52,301 nucleotides of DNA from Myxococcales bacterium (GCA_023954815.1 JAGSHB010000020.1:1-52301); one strand, 5' to 3'. Shown: positions 43,412-52,301, numbered from the stretch's first letter. Translations and numbers: made by a program. Notes: generated by a model from the sequence alone, not told the origin.

Positions 43412-44440
43412 ATGAAGTTCATCGACCAAGCCAACATCTCCATTCGCAGCGGCAAAGGCGGTCACGGCTCTGTCCACTTTCGGCGAGAGAAGAATGTGCC
43501 TCGCGGCGGACCTGACGGCGGAGATGGAGGCCGCGGTGGTGACGTTTGGATCGTGGCTACGGGCCGTTCGCGCTCGTTGATCGACTATCACCAGCGGAGG
43601 CTGTACGCGGCCGATGACGGCCAGCCCGGTGGTGAAAAGGGCAGCAGTGGCCGTTCGGGCGAGCCGCTTGAGCTGAAGGTGCCACTCGGCACTCAACTGT
43701 TCGACGCCGAAGACGGTCAACTCCTCGCTGATCTTTTGAAGGAGGGCGACCGCCATTGCGTGGCCAAGGGTGGTAACGGTGGCTGGGGCAACTTGCGCTT
43801 CAAGACCGCGACCCGGCAAGCACCTGACAGGGCCAACCCGGGGCAACCAGCTACCGTCCGTTCGCTTCGGATGGAGTTGAAGCTACTGGCAGATATTGCG
43901 CTGGTAGGGCTCCCAAATGCCGGAAAATCAACACTTATTCGACAGGTTAGCGCGTCGCGGGCGCGCGTCGCCGACTATCCGTTTACGACGTTGACCCCAA
44001 ACTTGGGAGTTGTACGTCACCGCGACGTCACCTTCACCATCGCCGACGTGCCAGGCCTCATCGCAGGTGCGGCGGACGGGGCGGGGCTCGGCCACCAGTT
44101 CCTGCGCCACATCGAGCGCTGTGAAGCGTTGGTCTTTGTCTTGAGTGCCACGGATGCTGAGCCGCCCGCGCAGGCCCTCGCCGTGCTGCGTCACGAGCTC
44201 GCGCAGTTCGATTCGAGCCTGGCGACTCGGCCGTCACGCGTGGTGATCAACAAGGCCGACGTTCTCGGACCGGATGCTGCGAAGGAAGCCCAAAAGCTGA
44301 GCCGTGCCCTGGGTGAGCCTGTACTCGCAATTTCGGCGGTAACAGGCGATGGGGTCACAAAGCTCCTGGACGGATTGCTGCCCTTCGTTTCAAAGGAAGC
44401 TGTCAAGGCGCCGACACCGACGTGGTCGCCCAACAGCTAA
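43412..44440 (+). CDS. obgE: Obg-family GTPase
   Basis: Obg is a ribosome-associated GTPase of late 50S assembly and stress control. The 342-residue protein starts at ATG 43412 behind GGGGAAG. It has the glycine-rich Obg fold (1-158; GGPDGGDGGRGG). The G domain has GLPNAGKST (166-174, G1), DYPFTTLTPNLGV (G2 region), DVPGLI (G3) and NKAD (G4). There is no long C-terminal OCT or TGS-like domain, so it is the short form. The rpmA-rplU genes often found beside it are absent. Confidence 0.95.
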   Translation: MKFIDQANISIRSGKGGHGSVHFRREKNVPRGGPDGGDGGRGGDVWIVATGRSRSLIDYHQRRLYAADDGQPGGEKGSSGRSGEPLELKVPLGTQLFDAEDGQLLADLLKEGDRHCVAKGGNGGWGNLRFKTATRQAPDRANPGQPATVRSLRMELKLLADIALVGLPNAGKSTLIRQVSASRARVADYPFTTLTPNLGVVRHRDVTFTIADVPGLIAGAADGAGLGHQFLRHIERCEALVFVLSATDAEPPAQALAVLRHELAQFDSSLATRPSRVVINKADVLGPDAAKEAQKLSRALGEPVLAISAVTGDGVTKLLDGLLPFVSKEAVKAPTPTWSPNS

Positions 44441-44463
44441 TCGCCAAAGACGCGCAGATCACG

Positions 44464-44525
44464 ATCCCATGCAGATCGCGCGCCCGTGCGTGACCGCACG
44501 AAGGGCTTTGCGAGATCGCTGGGAT
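44464..44525 (+). terminator. Structured region downstream of obgE (possible weak terminator)
   Basis: ATCCCA (44464-44469) can pair with TGGGAT (44520-44525). Inside lies CGTGCG-TGAC-CGCACG (44485-44500), with GCC/GGC added across a small bulge. Only TTT follows the inner hairpin, so termination would be weak. Confidence 0.35.
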
Positions 44526-44610
44526 GATGCAGATCAACCGCGGCGTCGAAAGACCTGATCGAATTAGTAAATAACCTATAAAACAAGGTGGTTGCGGGGC
44601 GTAAACTTGT

Positions 44611-44639
44611 TTGACGGGTATGCTAGGCACGCCTATACT
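44611..44639 (+). promoter_or_regulatory. Sigma70-type promoter of the TPR operon
   Basis: TTGACG (44611-44616), an exact 17-base spacer, and TATACT (44634-44639). This is the best promoter in the window. Transcription would begin near 44646 and leave a leader of about 200 bases before the ATG at 44848. Confidence 0.8.
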
Positions 44640-44703
44640 CTAAAGCGTGCGTGCGTGACACCTGGGCTGTCGTCATCCGACGGCGGCCCGTTTCGTGCGT
44701 GCG

Positions 44704-44758
44704 GGGTGGTATGCACCATCCCCATTTGTTAGAAGGGGCCAACGGGTGCATACATCCC
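44704..44758 (+). promoter_or_regulatory. Structured leader hairpin of the TPR operon
   Basis: GTATGCACC (44709-44717) pairs perfectly with GGTGCATAC (44745-44753). A GGG/CCC extension (44704-44706 with 44756-44758) lies outside a 2x2 loop, and CCCC/GGGG (44720-44723 with 44735-44738) lies inside. It sits wholly in the untranslated leader. It resembles no riboswitch class I know. Confidence 0.6.
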
Positions 44759-44847
44759 GGCCTGAATCTGTGGCCTTGCAAGGCGTTTTCGCGCCAGAAG
44801 AAGCCCAGACCAAGCTGGCTCCAAGCCGGCGGACGAGAGAGGAACTG

Positions 44848-45600
44848 ATGACCCACCAGCTGCGCCGAAACGCCGCTTATCTCGCTGCATTGGTAGCCTT
44901 TGTGAGTTCGCCGGCATTCGCCCAGAGCACTCCGCCTGCTCCGACGGCAAAACCTGTTGCCACGCCAGCGGCGACCCCGGCCGCCACCGCTCCAGCTGCG
45001 ACCGCTGCCAAGACGCCAGCTGCGAAGCCAACTGCTGTGCCACGCTCAGGTGATGCGCAGTACGAGGCTCGCCTTCGTCAAATCGAGGAGCGCGTCGTCG
45101 GCATCAAGGAGCGCATCTTCCAGACGAAAACCCGTCTCCTGCTGCTGAAAGAGCAGATCTTGGACGACGTCGTCGCCGAGTCGCGCGCGGTGTTGCTGCA
45201 TCAAAACCAGATGGGATCGTTCTTTGAGCTGCGTACGGTCCTCTACTACCTCGACGGCAAGAAGATCTATTACCAGGACAACTCCAACGGGCTCCTGCAA
45301 AAGCGCCGTGAGTTTGAGATCTACAACGGCTCAATCATTCCAGGAAACCACAGCCTGACGGTTGAGTTGGTCTACCGCGGTAGCTCCGACCTGTTTTCCT
45401 ACCTAAAGGGATACGTCTTCAAGCTGCGGTCCGCCTACACGTTCTACGCGGCCAAGGGTCGGATTACGCGCGTATCCGTCATCGGCTACGAGCGCGGTGG
45501 CATCGGCACAGATTTAGAGGATAAGCCCTACATCAAGTACGAAGTCCGACAGACCCAAAATCGCGCCAAGATCAAGACGGCGTCTAAGAAGACCAAATAA
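44848..45600 (+). CDS. Exported coiled-coil protein, first gene of the TPR operon
   Basis: The start is ATG 44848 behind GAGAGGA; 250 residues. Signal peptide 1-26 (cleavage after AFA-Q), then an Ala/Pro/Thr linker (27-67). A charged coiled coil follows at about 69-105 (LRQIEERVVGIKERIFQTKTRL), then a beta-rich domain (110-240) with many Tyr residues. Proteins of this layout in myxobacteria are often named dihydrolipoamide acetyltransferase from the Ala/Pro linker alone; there is no lipoyl or catalytic domain. Its TAA overlaps the next ATG by one base (TAATG). Confidence 0.78.
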   Translation: MTHQLRRNAAYLAALVAFVSSPAFAQSTPPAPTAKPVATPAATPAATAPAATAAKTPAAKPTAVPRSGDAQYEARLRQIEERVVGIKERIFQTKTRLLLLKEQILDDVVAESRAVLLHQNQMGSFFELRTVLYYLDGKKIYYQDNSNGLLQKRREFEIYNGSIIPGNHSLTVELVYRGSSDLFSYLKGYVFKLRSAYTFYAAKGRITRVSVIGYERGGIGTDLEDKPYIKYEVRQTQNRAKIKTASKKTK

Positions 45601-47957
45601 TGACGCGACTTACGCGAGCCACAGCAGCTGCGGTTGTCGTCACTTTGGTGGCGACGCTGGCGCCGAGCGTTGGATCGTCGGCCACCCGGAAGGACTCGCC
45701 CCGGGCAGTGGAGATCGATGCAGACAATGTCTTGTCTCGCGTCAACTTGGTGCGCTCGGACCTGCGAGCTGCCATCCTGCGAGAGCGGCGGTATCCGCTG
45801 GCGCGCCGTTACGTCGATGCCACGATCGCCTACCAACGAGGCAATCTGCCAGTCGCATCTGTGCTCTTGTACGACTTGGTGATGACCCGTGAGTTCCAAA
45901 AACGGCGGGACTACTACAACGCGTTGTACATGCTGGGCCACAGCCTCTATCGCATGCGCAACTACGTAGGAGCACAGCGTTATTTGACGTTGATCGTACG
46001 CTTCAGCAACCGCCGCTACTTTGTGCCCACGCTGACAGCTTTGGTCGATATTGCCATTCGCATGCGCAAGTTCGCCTTGGTATCGCAGTACGCTACTTAC
46101 CTCGGCTCCGTTCCCCCTGGTCCGCGCCGGTCGGACATGCTGTACCAGTTTGGTCGTTCGTTCTTTGTCGCCAAGAAGTTTGCAGAGGCGCGTAAGTACC
46201 TCGCCCAAGTCGGCGTAGGGGACAAACGCTACGCTGCGTCGCGATTTTACCTCGGTGTGCTCAGCGTGCAGGCCAAGCGTTTTGACGATGCCTTGCGCCA
46301 GTTCCGCGAGGTGCTCTCAGCGAGCAACGTGCGAAATGCGGCCCGTCGACCCAAGCGCATCGTCACAGACTACGCCAACCTGTCCCTCGGACGAATCTAC
46401 CTTGAGAAGAAGAAGTACAAACGCGCGATCGAGCACTACAGTGCCGTCGACCGCAACTCACCTGTCGCCGAAGAGGCGCTCTTCGAGTTGGCAGCGACAT
46501 TCCTCGCATCCAAGAAACCCGACCGCGCGCTCGACGCGCTCGATATGCTGTTGCTAACGGTGTCCGACGACAAGATCGCCGTTGAAGCCGCGGTGCTCCG
46601 GGGCCGTATCAACCTGCTCCGCAAGAAATACGCAGCGGCAGATGGCTCCTACAAAAATGTCGTCGATCGCTACAGCGCCATCAGCGGTGAGTTGACACGG
46701 TTTGTGGCCCGCCCAGAGCGACTCGAGCAGTTCTTCTCATGGCTCCTCAACCGCGGGTCTGACGACTACAGCGTCGTACGGCCTGTGTCTGCCCGCGTGG
46801 CCCGCTACATCGAGCGCGACCCGGATATGGGCCGTGTTGTTCAGCTGTTCGACGAAATGGGCGCAGAGCGCCGGGACGTTAAGCAGTCCGAAAAGCTGGC
46901 GCGCACCATCGAACAAGCGCTGCAGTCTACCGCCCGCATTGAGATGTTTCCCAAGCTCAAGGACAACTGGCTCAAGTTGGTCGAGCAGGAAAATCGGATT
47001 GTCGCGGTGGGTGACCGCGCGCTCGATATCCTTCGCCGCTATGCGTACCCCGTGATGAATGCGCGTCAGCGCTCCGAGGTCGACGCCATTCGTGCCAAGG
47101 CCAGAGAGCTGCGTATCGCCTTTTCGAAGATTCCGCGCACGGCCAAAGATTGGACCAAGCGTGAGACCCGAATCCAGAGTATCTGGGTCAATCTCGCCGC
47201 CGAAGTCAGCTTGCTCAAGGCCGCATTGGCAGGTCTCCGCGACCAGATCTTGGCGATTGAGAAGATGCTCAATGAGCGCGTGTTCGGTTCGGAAGGCGTG
47301 GTGCTGAGCAAGAAGCGTGAGCTCGCTGTTCGCAAGGGATTGGACGACGAAAAGGACAACCTCCGTCGTGCCTACCGCATGGTGGAGAGGCTGGCCCATG
47401 ACTTGGAGCTCGGCGCGACCGCTGTTGGCGCGGGCGACAAAGTCAGTGCGGATGAGAGCCGTGTTCGCGGTACGTTGCTGGCGCTGCAGCGGATGGAACA
47501 AGCGCTCTACGCGGGCGCGCTGATGGCTCAACACAAGCACACCGACATCGTGTCGCGCATGCGGACTGTTCGCAGCAAACTCGAAAGCGGTCTGCTAACC
47601 ATCAACCGGCTGTACGCTGGCTTGGGCAAACGCGTAGCGAAGCGCACCCAAAAGGTGCAGCGCGTCCTTCGCCGCGAGAAGTCCAATATCGCCAACTACA
47701 AAGTGCGCATGAATCAGTATGAGCATGCGTCGCGGCGTCTCGCTCGGACGGTTGGTTACACGCTGATTCGTCGCGCGCAGACGCGTCTCGCAGACGTCGT
47801 GCTCGAGGCTGACCTTGGCCTCGTGGACGTCGCATGGCAGCGCAAACAGGACAAAGCCAAACGGGTGCGTGACCTCCAGGGTGAGCGCAATCGTAAGGTG
47901 ATGAGCCTCCAGAAGACCCTCGAGTCACTCACTGACGACGAGGAGGACGAGCCATGA
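45600..47957 (+). CDS. Exported tetratricopeptide repeat protein (785 aa)
   Basis: It has an N-terminal signal peptide (about 28 residues, AAAVVVTLVATLAPSVGSSA). About ten TPR-like helix pairs cover residues 50-360, for example DYYNALYMLGHSLYRMRNYVGAQRYLTLIV and FYLGVLSVQAKRFDDALRQFREVL. The second half (400-785) is long helical and rich in Arg/Lys, likely coiled coil, with no enzymatic motif. It probably works as a periplasmic scaffold. The ATG overlaps the upstream stop, and the TGA overlaps the next start (ATGA). The three genes are therefore translated as one coupled set. Confidence 0.82.
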   Translation: MTRLTRATAAAVVVTLVATLAPSVGSSATRKDSPRAVEIDADNVLSRVNLVRSDLRAAILRERRYPLARRYVDATIAYQRGNLPVASVLLYDLVMTREFQKRRDYYNALYMLGHSLYRMRNYVGAQRYLTLIVRFSNRRYFVPTLTALVDIAIRMRKFALVSQYATYLGSVPPGPRRSDMLYQFGRSFFVAKKFAEARKYLAQVGVGDKRYAASRFYLGVLSVQAKRFDDALRQFREVLSASNVRNAARRPKRIVTDYANLSLGRIYLEKKKYKRAIEHYSAVDRNSPVAEEALFELAATFLASKKPDRALDALDMLLLTVSDDKIAVEAAVLRGRINLLRKKYAAADGSYKNVVDRYSAISGELTRFVARPERLEQFFSWLLNRGSDDYSVVRPVSARVARYIERDPDMGRVVQLFDEMGAERRDVKQSEKLARTIEQALQSTARIEMFPKLKDNWLKLVEQENRIVAVGDRALDILRRYAYPVMNARQRSEVDAIRAKARELRIAFSKIPRTAKDWTKRETRIQSIWVNLAAEVSLLKAALAGLRDQILAIEKMLNERVFGSEGVVLSKKRELAVRKGLDDEKDNLRRAYRMVERLAHDLELGATAVGAGDKVSADESRVRGTLLALQRMEQALYAGALMAQHKHTDIVSRMRTVRSKLESGLLTINRLYAGLGKRVAKRTQKVQRVLRREKSNIANYKVRMNQYEHASRRLARTVGYTLIRRAQTRLADVVLEADLGLVDVAWQRKQDKAKRVRDLQGERNRKVMSLQKTLESLTDDEEDEP

Positions 47958-50900
47958 GCGCGCTTCTCTTCCCACCTTCCACCGCCCGCCGCCACGGCCT
48001 CGCACTCGCGGCGTTGTTGCTGCTGTTGACCACCATCGCTACTGCAGCGCCGGTCAAGAGCATGCCGCCGTACCGAGGCACCAAAGGCGACGCCGTCGAC
48101 GATCCCGCTCGCATGAAGCAGGAAACCCGCGAGTTTGACGCAGCCTACAAGGCCTACCGGCAGGCTGCGCGCGAGTTTCGGAGTGAGGTCCGCGAGTTCA
48201 TCACGGATGAGATCCGCAAGCGTCAGCGCAAGATCAGCGGCAACTATCAGACCCAGATCGACAAGATCGACGCTGAACAGAGCAAGCTGCGTAAGGAAGC
48301 GATCGCTCGCCTGGAGAGCTTCATCTTCCGGCATCGTCGGCACGATCGCTACACGCCAGACGCCATGTTCCGGCTCGCGGAGCTGTACTACGAAGACAGC
48401 ATCGCGACGTACAACTACTCGCAGGATCACTTTGACGAGCAGCAGGATCTCTACAACCGCGGTAAATTGCTCGATCCGCCGGTCGAGAAAGACAAGGAGT
48501 TCTCCCGCTCCATCGCATTGTATAAGTACTTGCACTGGGTCCCCACCGGCACGCGGATGAAGCCGCTCAGCGGCAAGCTTGCTGGGGTCGTCATGCCCAA
48601 GCGCTGGCCGAACTACCGCCACGCTGACGCAGCGCTGTACCTCCAGGGCTACTGTGAAGCGGAGATGGGTGAGTACGACAAGGCCATCGCCACACTGAGT
48701 TCCCTGGAGCGTCACTACCCCAAGAGCAAGTACCGGGCCGAGGCTTGGTTGCGGGTTGGCGAGCTGTACTTCGACAACAATGAGTTTGAGCAAGCAGCTG
48801 ATGCCTATCGTCGTGCCGCTGCGACCAAGAACCCCAAAATGTACGGTCTAGCGCTCTACAAGTTGGGCTGGGCGCATTTTCAGATGTACCGCTACCCCGA
48901 GGCGGTGGCGTGGTTCCAGAAGCTCATCGAGTACTACGACGAGAACAAGGCCAAAGGCACCAAGCAGGGCGCTGACCTCCGCAAAGAGGCCATCGAATAC
49001 CTAGCTAAGTCCTTGGCTGAGCCGTCCTGGGACGATGATGGCTGTGAGGACTTCGGTGGTGCCGACGCCAAGGGTGACTGCATTCAGGTCGATCCGCGCT
49101 TGCGCATGCAGCTCTACGTTTCGGGCGTTCTCGAGCCTAAGACGGAAGGATTCCCTGACTGGATGGCTGCCTATGAGGGCCCAGTTCTCGATGGCCTTCA
49201 GCGCAACCTGAAAGCCCGTGCGCAGGTCCGCAAGGGACTGATGAACGGCAAACCGTACGTCCGCGAAGTCCTGATCACCTACGGCAACACCCTGCTCGAC
49301 CAGGCTGAGGATGATTACTACCGCCAGGGCGTTCTCGTTCTCGCGCACGTGGTCGATACGTGGCCGCTGTCGCGTGAAGCGCAGTTCCTGCAGAAGAAGA
49401 TCATCCGTGCGGTCGACCTACTCGCCGCTGCCGCGCCCAGCTTTGAGCTCGATGCGCGCAAAGATCCGACAAACATCGAAGCACGCCTCGGTCTGGAGTT
49501 GGCGCGGGCGGCACAGGAACGTCAGATCACCGAGCGCCGCAAGTACCTGCGGATGTTCTCGCCTGGATCGCCGTGGCACGAGCGCTGGGGCAAGGACAAA
49601 GACCTCGCTCGCCAGGTCGAAGAGATGATGAACCAGGTGCGCATGAACTTCGCCAAGCTGATTCACAGCCAAGCGCAGACCCTGCGTGCTGTCGGCAAGA
49701 CCAAAGAAGCCATGGCGAAGTACCTGGAGGCCGCCAAAGAGTACGAGAAACTGTTGCAGGATGACCCCAGCAGCAACAAGGCGTATGAGCTGACTTGGAC
49801 GTTGGCCGATGTCTACTTCTTCGCAGGCAAGCGCTGCGATGCGATGCGCGATAAAGCCGGGGAATTCCGCCGCTTTGATGCCGCGATGATCAAGAAGATC
49901 AAGGGCGCCAGCGCGGCCCAGAAAAAGCAGCTTCAGGGCCTCCTCATCCCGTGGCCAGCAGACAAGATTGAGCTGATCAAGACCGCCTGCGGGTCCATGC
50001 AGAAAGCGCTTCATTTCTACGACGCTGTGCGTGACTGGAAGGGCGCCAAGGGCAAGGACGATGAGGGCAAGATCATCGATCACACCGAAGAGGCTGCGTA
50101 CTCGAGCATTGATGTGACCGAGCGCATTATCAACGCCCGTGCAGCCTACGCATTTGATGACCCCGAGCGGCTGCCCACCCGTGCGCTGCCCGGCATCCGC
50201 CCCGACGCTGAGCGTGACCAGGCAACCATCGAGACCAACCGCAAGGCCATGGAAAAAAGCCAGGGTCAGCTGAAAGACTTCAAGCTTCCTCGGCAGGAAG
50301 TCCCGAAAGCCGTGGTGATGTGGATCAAGAGCGTCGACGACTACATCGCGGGCAAATACAAGAACAAGGATGAGCCGAATCGCGAGGAAAAACTCGCCTT
50401 GAGGGCCGCTGAATTGCTCTACAAGAACCGCAATTTTGATCCGTGGAAAGAGCAGCCCTACAAGAACCTGACGCCCGAGTTCTTCTCTTCGCGGATGCGT
50501 TTTCGGGACATGATCACCAAGTACCCAAAGACGAGAGCGTCCGTGGAGGCTGCCAAGGATCTCTTGACCAGCTACCGGATGGAAATCGACGTCGACAACA
50601 TGAAGGCTGTCGCGAAATGGCTGGCTGATAAGGGACTTGCCCCACCCGAGACCATCAAGAAGATCAACGCGACGCTCCGCACCATCTTCCTGGGTGACAT
50701 CGCGTTCAAGGCTGAGCAGGCCAATAAATCTGCCGACCTGATCGATGCGCAGGCCAAGGCGGCGACCGACCCCGACGAGGCGTTCAAGCTGCACAAGAAG
50801 GCTCGTGCTGCCTACAAAAATGCGGCCCAAGAATACCGTCGTCTGCAGCACGAAACCGACAAAACCAAGGTTAAGCTGCAGTCTCTGCTGAACGCTGTGG

Positions 50901-52123
50901 CGCTGTACTACAGCGCGCAAGAGTGGGACGAGCTCTTCGGTACGCTGAAGGAAGCCGAAGAGATGTTGCGCGGCATCAACGCCAAGGCGAGCACGTCGAG
51001 CAGTGAGCGCAAGAAGAACGTCGAGCGCTTGCTCGGTGTATTGAGCCGGCGGGCGCAGTTGCAGTTCCGCTTCTTCCGCATTCCCGAAGCGATCGCCAAC
51101 TACCGCGAGGTCTACAAGCTCAATCCGGACGGTCAAAAGGGTGGGGACGCCTTGGTCAATGCGTCATTGCTCGCCTTCCGTAACAGCAACTGGAACCTGG
51201 CCATCGAGTTGAACGAAGAGGTGGTCAGAAAGTTCAAGAACGTGTTTAAGCGTCAAGCCGCCAAAGATGCTGCCAACCAGCGAATCGTCGATGCCTACAA
51301 AGCCAAGGGCAATATCGAGGATTACATCCGCGCACTCTACACCTACATCGACCGGTACAAGAACGATCGCGTCGCCCAGGGCAATGTGTTCTCCGCCTAC
51401 GCCAAGATCGCCAACCTGTACCGCGGTCGTGGCAAGAAGACGAAAGAGTTCAAGGTTTGGATGCTGATTCTGAAAGAGTTTGACCGTCGTAAACTTGAGA
51501 AGAACGGCAGCAGCGAAGCGACGGCCGCTGCCGAGGCTCAGTTCCGTTTGATGGAGCCCGCGTACGACAAGTACATGGCGAAAAAGCTGAAGGTGAACAA
51601 GCGTCTCAAGCCGAGCAAACAGATGGCCGCTCTACAAAAAGAGGTCAAGCTGATGATGGACATCGCCCTCGGCGCGGCGGCGAAGAAGAAGAACGCCACA
51701 ACCGGCCAGATGGAGATGGTGCGCACCGGCGGCATGTACAAGGCCTACTTTGAAAAGGTCGCGACCTATGGTTCTCGCAATTGGTCCTACGCGGCGTTCC
51801 TGTACCGGGCGCAGATGCTGGTTCACCTCGCACGAACGATTTACGCGGCGCCCACGCCAGAAGATCTGAGCGAAGACGAGGAAGAGCAGCTCGCTGAGAT
51901 TTTGGAGACCTTTGGTGGTCAGATCGAGAACCGGGCGATGAAGTCGCTTGAGCTTGCGCTGAAAGATGCTGAGGCCAAAGGCGTCGTCAATGAGTGGGTG
52001 ACGAAGTTGCGTGTTGCCATCAACCGCTACAAACCGGCGGAGTATCCTCTGCTGAAAGAAGCAAAGCGCATGAGTAAGTTTCCCCTTGGCACGGCGCCTG
52101 GCGCTGAGAAGGAGCTGCGATGA
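47954..52123 (+). CDS. Very large exported tetratricopeptide repeat protein (1389 aa)
   Basis: A signal peptide (LALAALLLLLTTIATA) precedes an early coiled-coil stretch (50-110). TPR-type repeats are scattered through the whole length, for example DAALYLQGYCEAEMGEYDKAIATLSSLE, AEAWLRVGELYFDNNEFEQAADAYRRAA and KLGWAHFQMYRYPEAVAWFQKLIEYY. The mix of Tyr and Lys/Glu suggests a soluble scaffold with many partners. Large TPR proteins of this kind occur in deltaproteobacterial gliding and type IV pilus systems, but I cannot assign this one. Its ATGA overlap with both neighbours marks tight coupling. A 572-residue opposite-strand frame inside it (49418-51136) is a shadow. Confidence 0.85.
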   Translation: MSALLFPPSTARRHGLALAALLLLLTTIATAAPVKSMPPYRGTKGDAVDDPARMKQETREFDAAYKAYRQAAREFRSEVREFITDEIRKRQRKISGNYQTQIDKIDAEQSKLRKEAIARLESFIFRHRRHDRYTPDAMFRLAELYYEDSIATYNYSQDHFDEQQDLYNRGKLLDPPVEKDKEFSRSIALYKYLHWVPTGTRMKPLSGKLAGVVMPKRWPNYRHADAALYLQGYCEAEMGEYDKAIATLSSLERHYPKSKYRAEAWLRVGELYFDNNEFEQAADAYRRAAATKNPKMYGLALYKLGWAHFQMYRYPEAVAWFQKLIEYYDENKAKGTKQGADLRKEAIEYLAKSLAEPSWDDDGCEDFGGADAKGDCIQVDPRLRMQLYVSGVLEPKTEGFPDWMAAYEGPVLDGLQRNLKARAQVRKGLMNGKPYVREVLITYGNTLLDQAEDDYYRQGVLVLAHVVDTWPLSREAQFLQKKIIRAVDLLAAAAPSFELDARKDPTNIEARLGLELARAAQERQITERRKYLRMFSPGSPWHERWGKDKDLARQVEEMMNQVRMNFAKLIHSQAQTLRAVGKTKEAMAKYLEAAKEYEKLLQDDPSSNKAYELTWTLADVYFFAGKRCDAMRDKAGEFRRFDAAMIKKIKGASAAQKKQLQGLLIPWPADKIELIKTACGSMQKALHFYDAVRDWKGAKGKDDEGKIIDHTEEAAYSSIDVTERIINARAAYAFDDPERLPTRALPGIRPDAERDQATIETNRKAMEKSQGQLKDFKLPRQEVPKAVVMWIKSVDDYIAGKYKNKDEPNREEKLALRAAELLYKNRNFDPWKEQPYKNLTPEFFSSRMRFRDMITKYPKTRASVEAAKDLLTSYRMEIDVDNMKAVAKWLADKGLAPPETIKKINATLRTIFLGDIAFKAEQANKSADLIDAQAKAATDPDEAFKLHKKARAAYKNAAQEYRRLQHETDKTKVKLQSLLNAVALYYSAQEWDELFGTLKEAEEMLRGINAKASTSSSERKKNVERLLGVLSRRAQLQFRFFRIPEAIANYREVYKLNPDGQKGGDALVNASLLAFRNSNWNLAIELNEEVVRKFKNVFKRQAAKDAANQRIVDAYKAKGNIEDYIRALYTYIDRYKNDRVAQGNVFSAYAKIANLYRGRGKKTKEFKVWMLILKEFDRRKLEKNGSSEATAAAEAQFRLMEPAYDKYMAKKLKVNKRLKPSKQMAALQKEVKLMMDIALGAAAKKKNATTGQMEMVRTGGMYKAYFEKVATYGSRNWSYAAFLYRAQMLVHLARTIYAAPTPEDLSEDEEEQLAEILETFGGQIENRAMKSLELALKDAEAKGVVNEWVTKLRVAINRYKPAEYPLLKEAKRMSKFPLGTAPGAEKELR

Positions 52124-52301
52124 GCACCTCCATGACGCCGCGCGCGCTACCCAAGCTCTCCCTTTTGGTCCTGACCGTTGCAGCGCTGACCGTTGCTGGT
52201 TGCGGTGGTGCCGAAACGGAACAGACACCGATGACGTCCGCGGCGCCTACCGGCGAGGCAGCGCCTCCGCCCCCCGGGCCTGGTGGGGCGCCAGCACAGC
52301 C
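52120..52301 (+). CDS. Lipoprotein, partial (continues past the window)
   Basis: The ATG at 52120 overlaps the TGA of the preceding gene (ATGA). The 60 visible residues include a signal peptide with lipobox TVAGC and a Pro/Ala/Gly linker (APPPPGPGG). It is the fourth coupled gene of the TPR operon and suggests that the complex is anchored in the envelope. The function is not visible. Confidence 0.8.
   Translation, partial: MSTSMTPRALPKLSLLVLTVAALTVAGCGGAETEQTPMTSAAPTGEAAPPPPGPGGAPAQ

Noticed and set aside
46737-47540. 267-residue minus-strand open frame
   Set aside because: It is antisense to the 785-residue TPR gene and has no recognisable features.
49418-51136. 572-residue open frame on the minus strand
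   Set aside because: It lies wholly inside the 1389-residue TPR gene, has no ribosome site or domain, and reflects codon bias on the other strand.
1-52301. tRNA or rRNA genes, insertion sequences, integrases or attachment sites
   Set aside because: I read all longer spacers for T-loop motifs and inverted terminal repeats and saw none; no transposase or integrase frame is present.

Overview
The window is a 52.3 kb GC-rich bacterial chromosome segment with dense genes and no mobile elements, CRISPR array, rRNA or tRNA that I could see. The gene content points to a deltaproteobacterial-type Gram-negative, most likely Myxococcota or Bradymonadota. The reasons are many lipobox proteins, a zinc-ribbon Ser/Thr kinase next to a PEGA protein, ArsA and cyclic-nucleotide-binding proteins, a class II B12-dependent ribonucleotide reductase, a TolQ/ExbD/ExbD trio, surface proteins with DND-type acidic Cys repeats, and very large TPR proteins. 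This taxonomic call is an inference from content, not a database match.

Layout. 1-5.4 kb: a lone CoA-transferase subunit A, an amidohydrolase lipoprotein, a leftward overlapping operon (folK, a lipoprotein, an UPF0104 membrane protein) and a DsbA-like lipoprotein. 5.4-9.9 kb: a housekeeping run yicC-gmk-gltX plus an unknown gene. 9.9-13.9 kb: a PDZ-TlpA fusion, a PcaF-like thiolase and a TPR protein. 14.4-16.6 kb: a TolQ/ExbB channel gene and two ExbD genes, closed by a good terminator. The tolQ-exbD gap holds five consecutive hairpins, three of them exact 22-nt tandem units. 16.7-21.1 kb: a secreted SNase-like nuclease, a lipoprotein with ten DND repeats and an outer-membrane barrel protein with three of the same repeats. 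21.5-26.7 kb: ComEC and ArsA (convergent, overlapping) and a metzincin-type lipoprotein. 26.7-32.4 kb: a PEGA protein, a Ser/Thr kinase, an FmdB zinc ribbon, and a leftward operon of two cyclic-nucleotide-binding proteins and a Dus enzyme. 32.5-38.4 kb: five exported proteins of unknown function, including two coupled lipoproteins and a probable outer-membrane barrel. 38.4-44.4 kb: gpmI, nrdJ and obgE. 44.6-52.3 kb: a clear sigma70 promoter, a structured leader and a translationally coupled operon of exported coiled-coil/TPR proteins that runs off the window.

The least explained parts are envelope-related: a proton-channel motor with an elaborate RNA spacer, a lipoprotein and outer-membrane barrel sharing an acidic disulfide-type repeat, and a TPR operon of about 2,400 residues. 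The motor trio resembles the AglR/AglQ/AglS arrangement of myxobacterial gliding motors as well as Tol/Exb systems. Whether these loci work together cannot be decided from this sequence.
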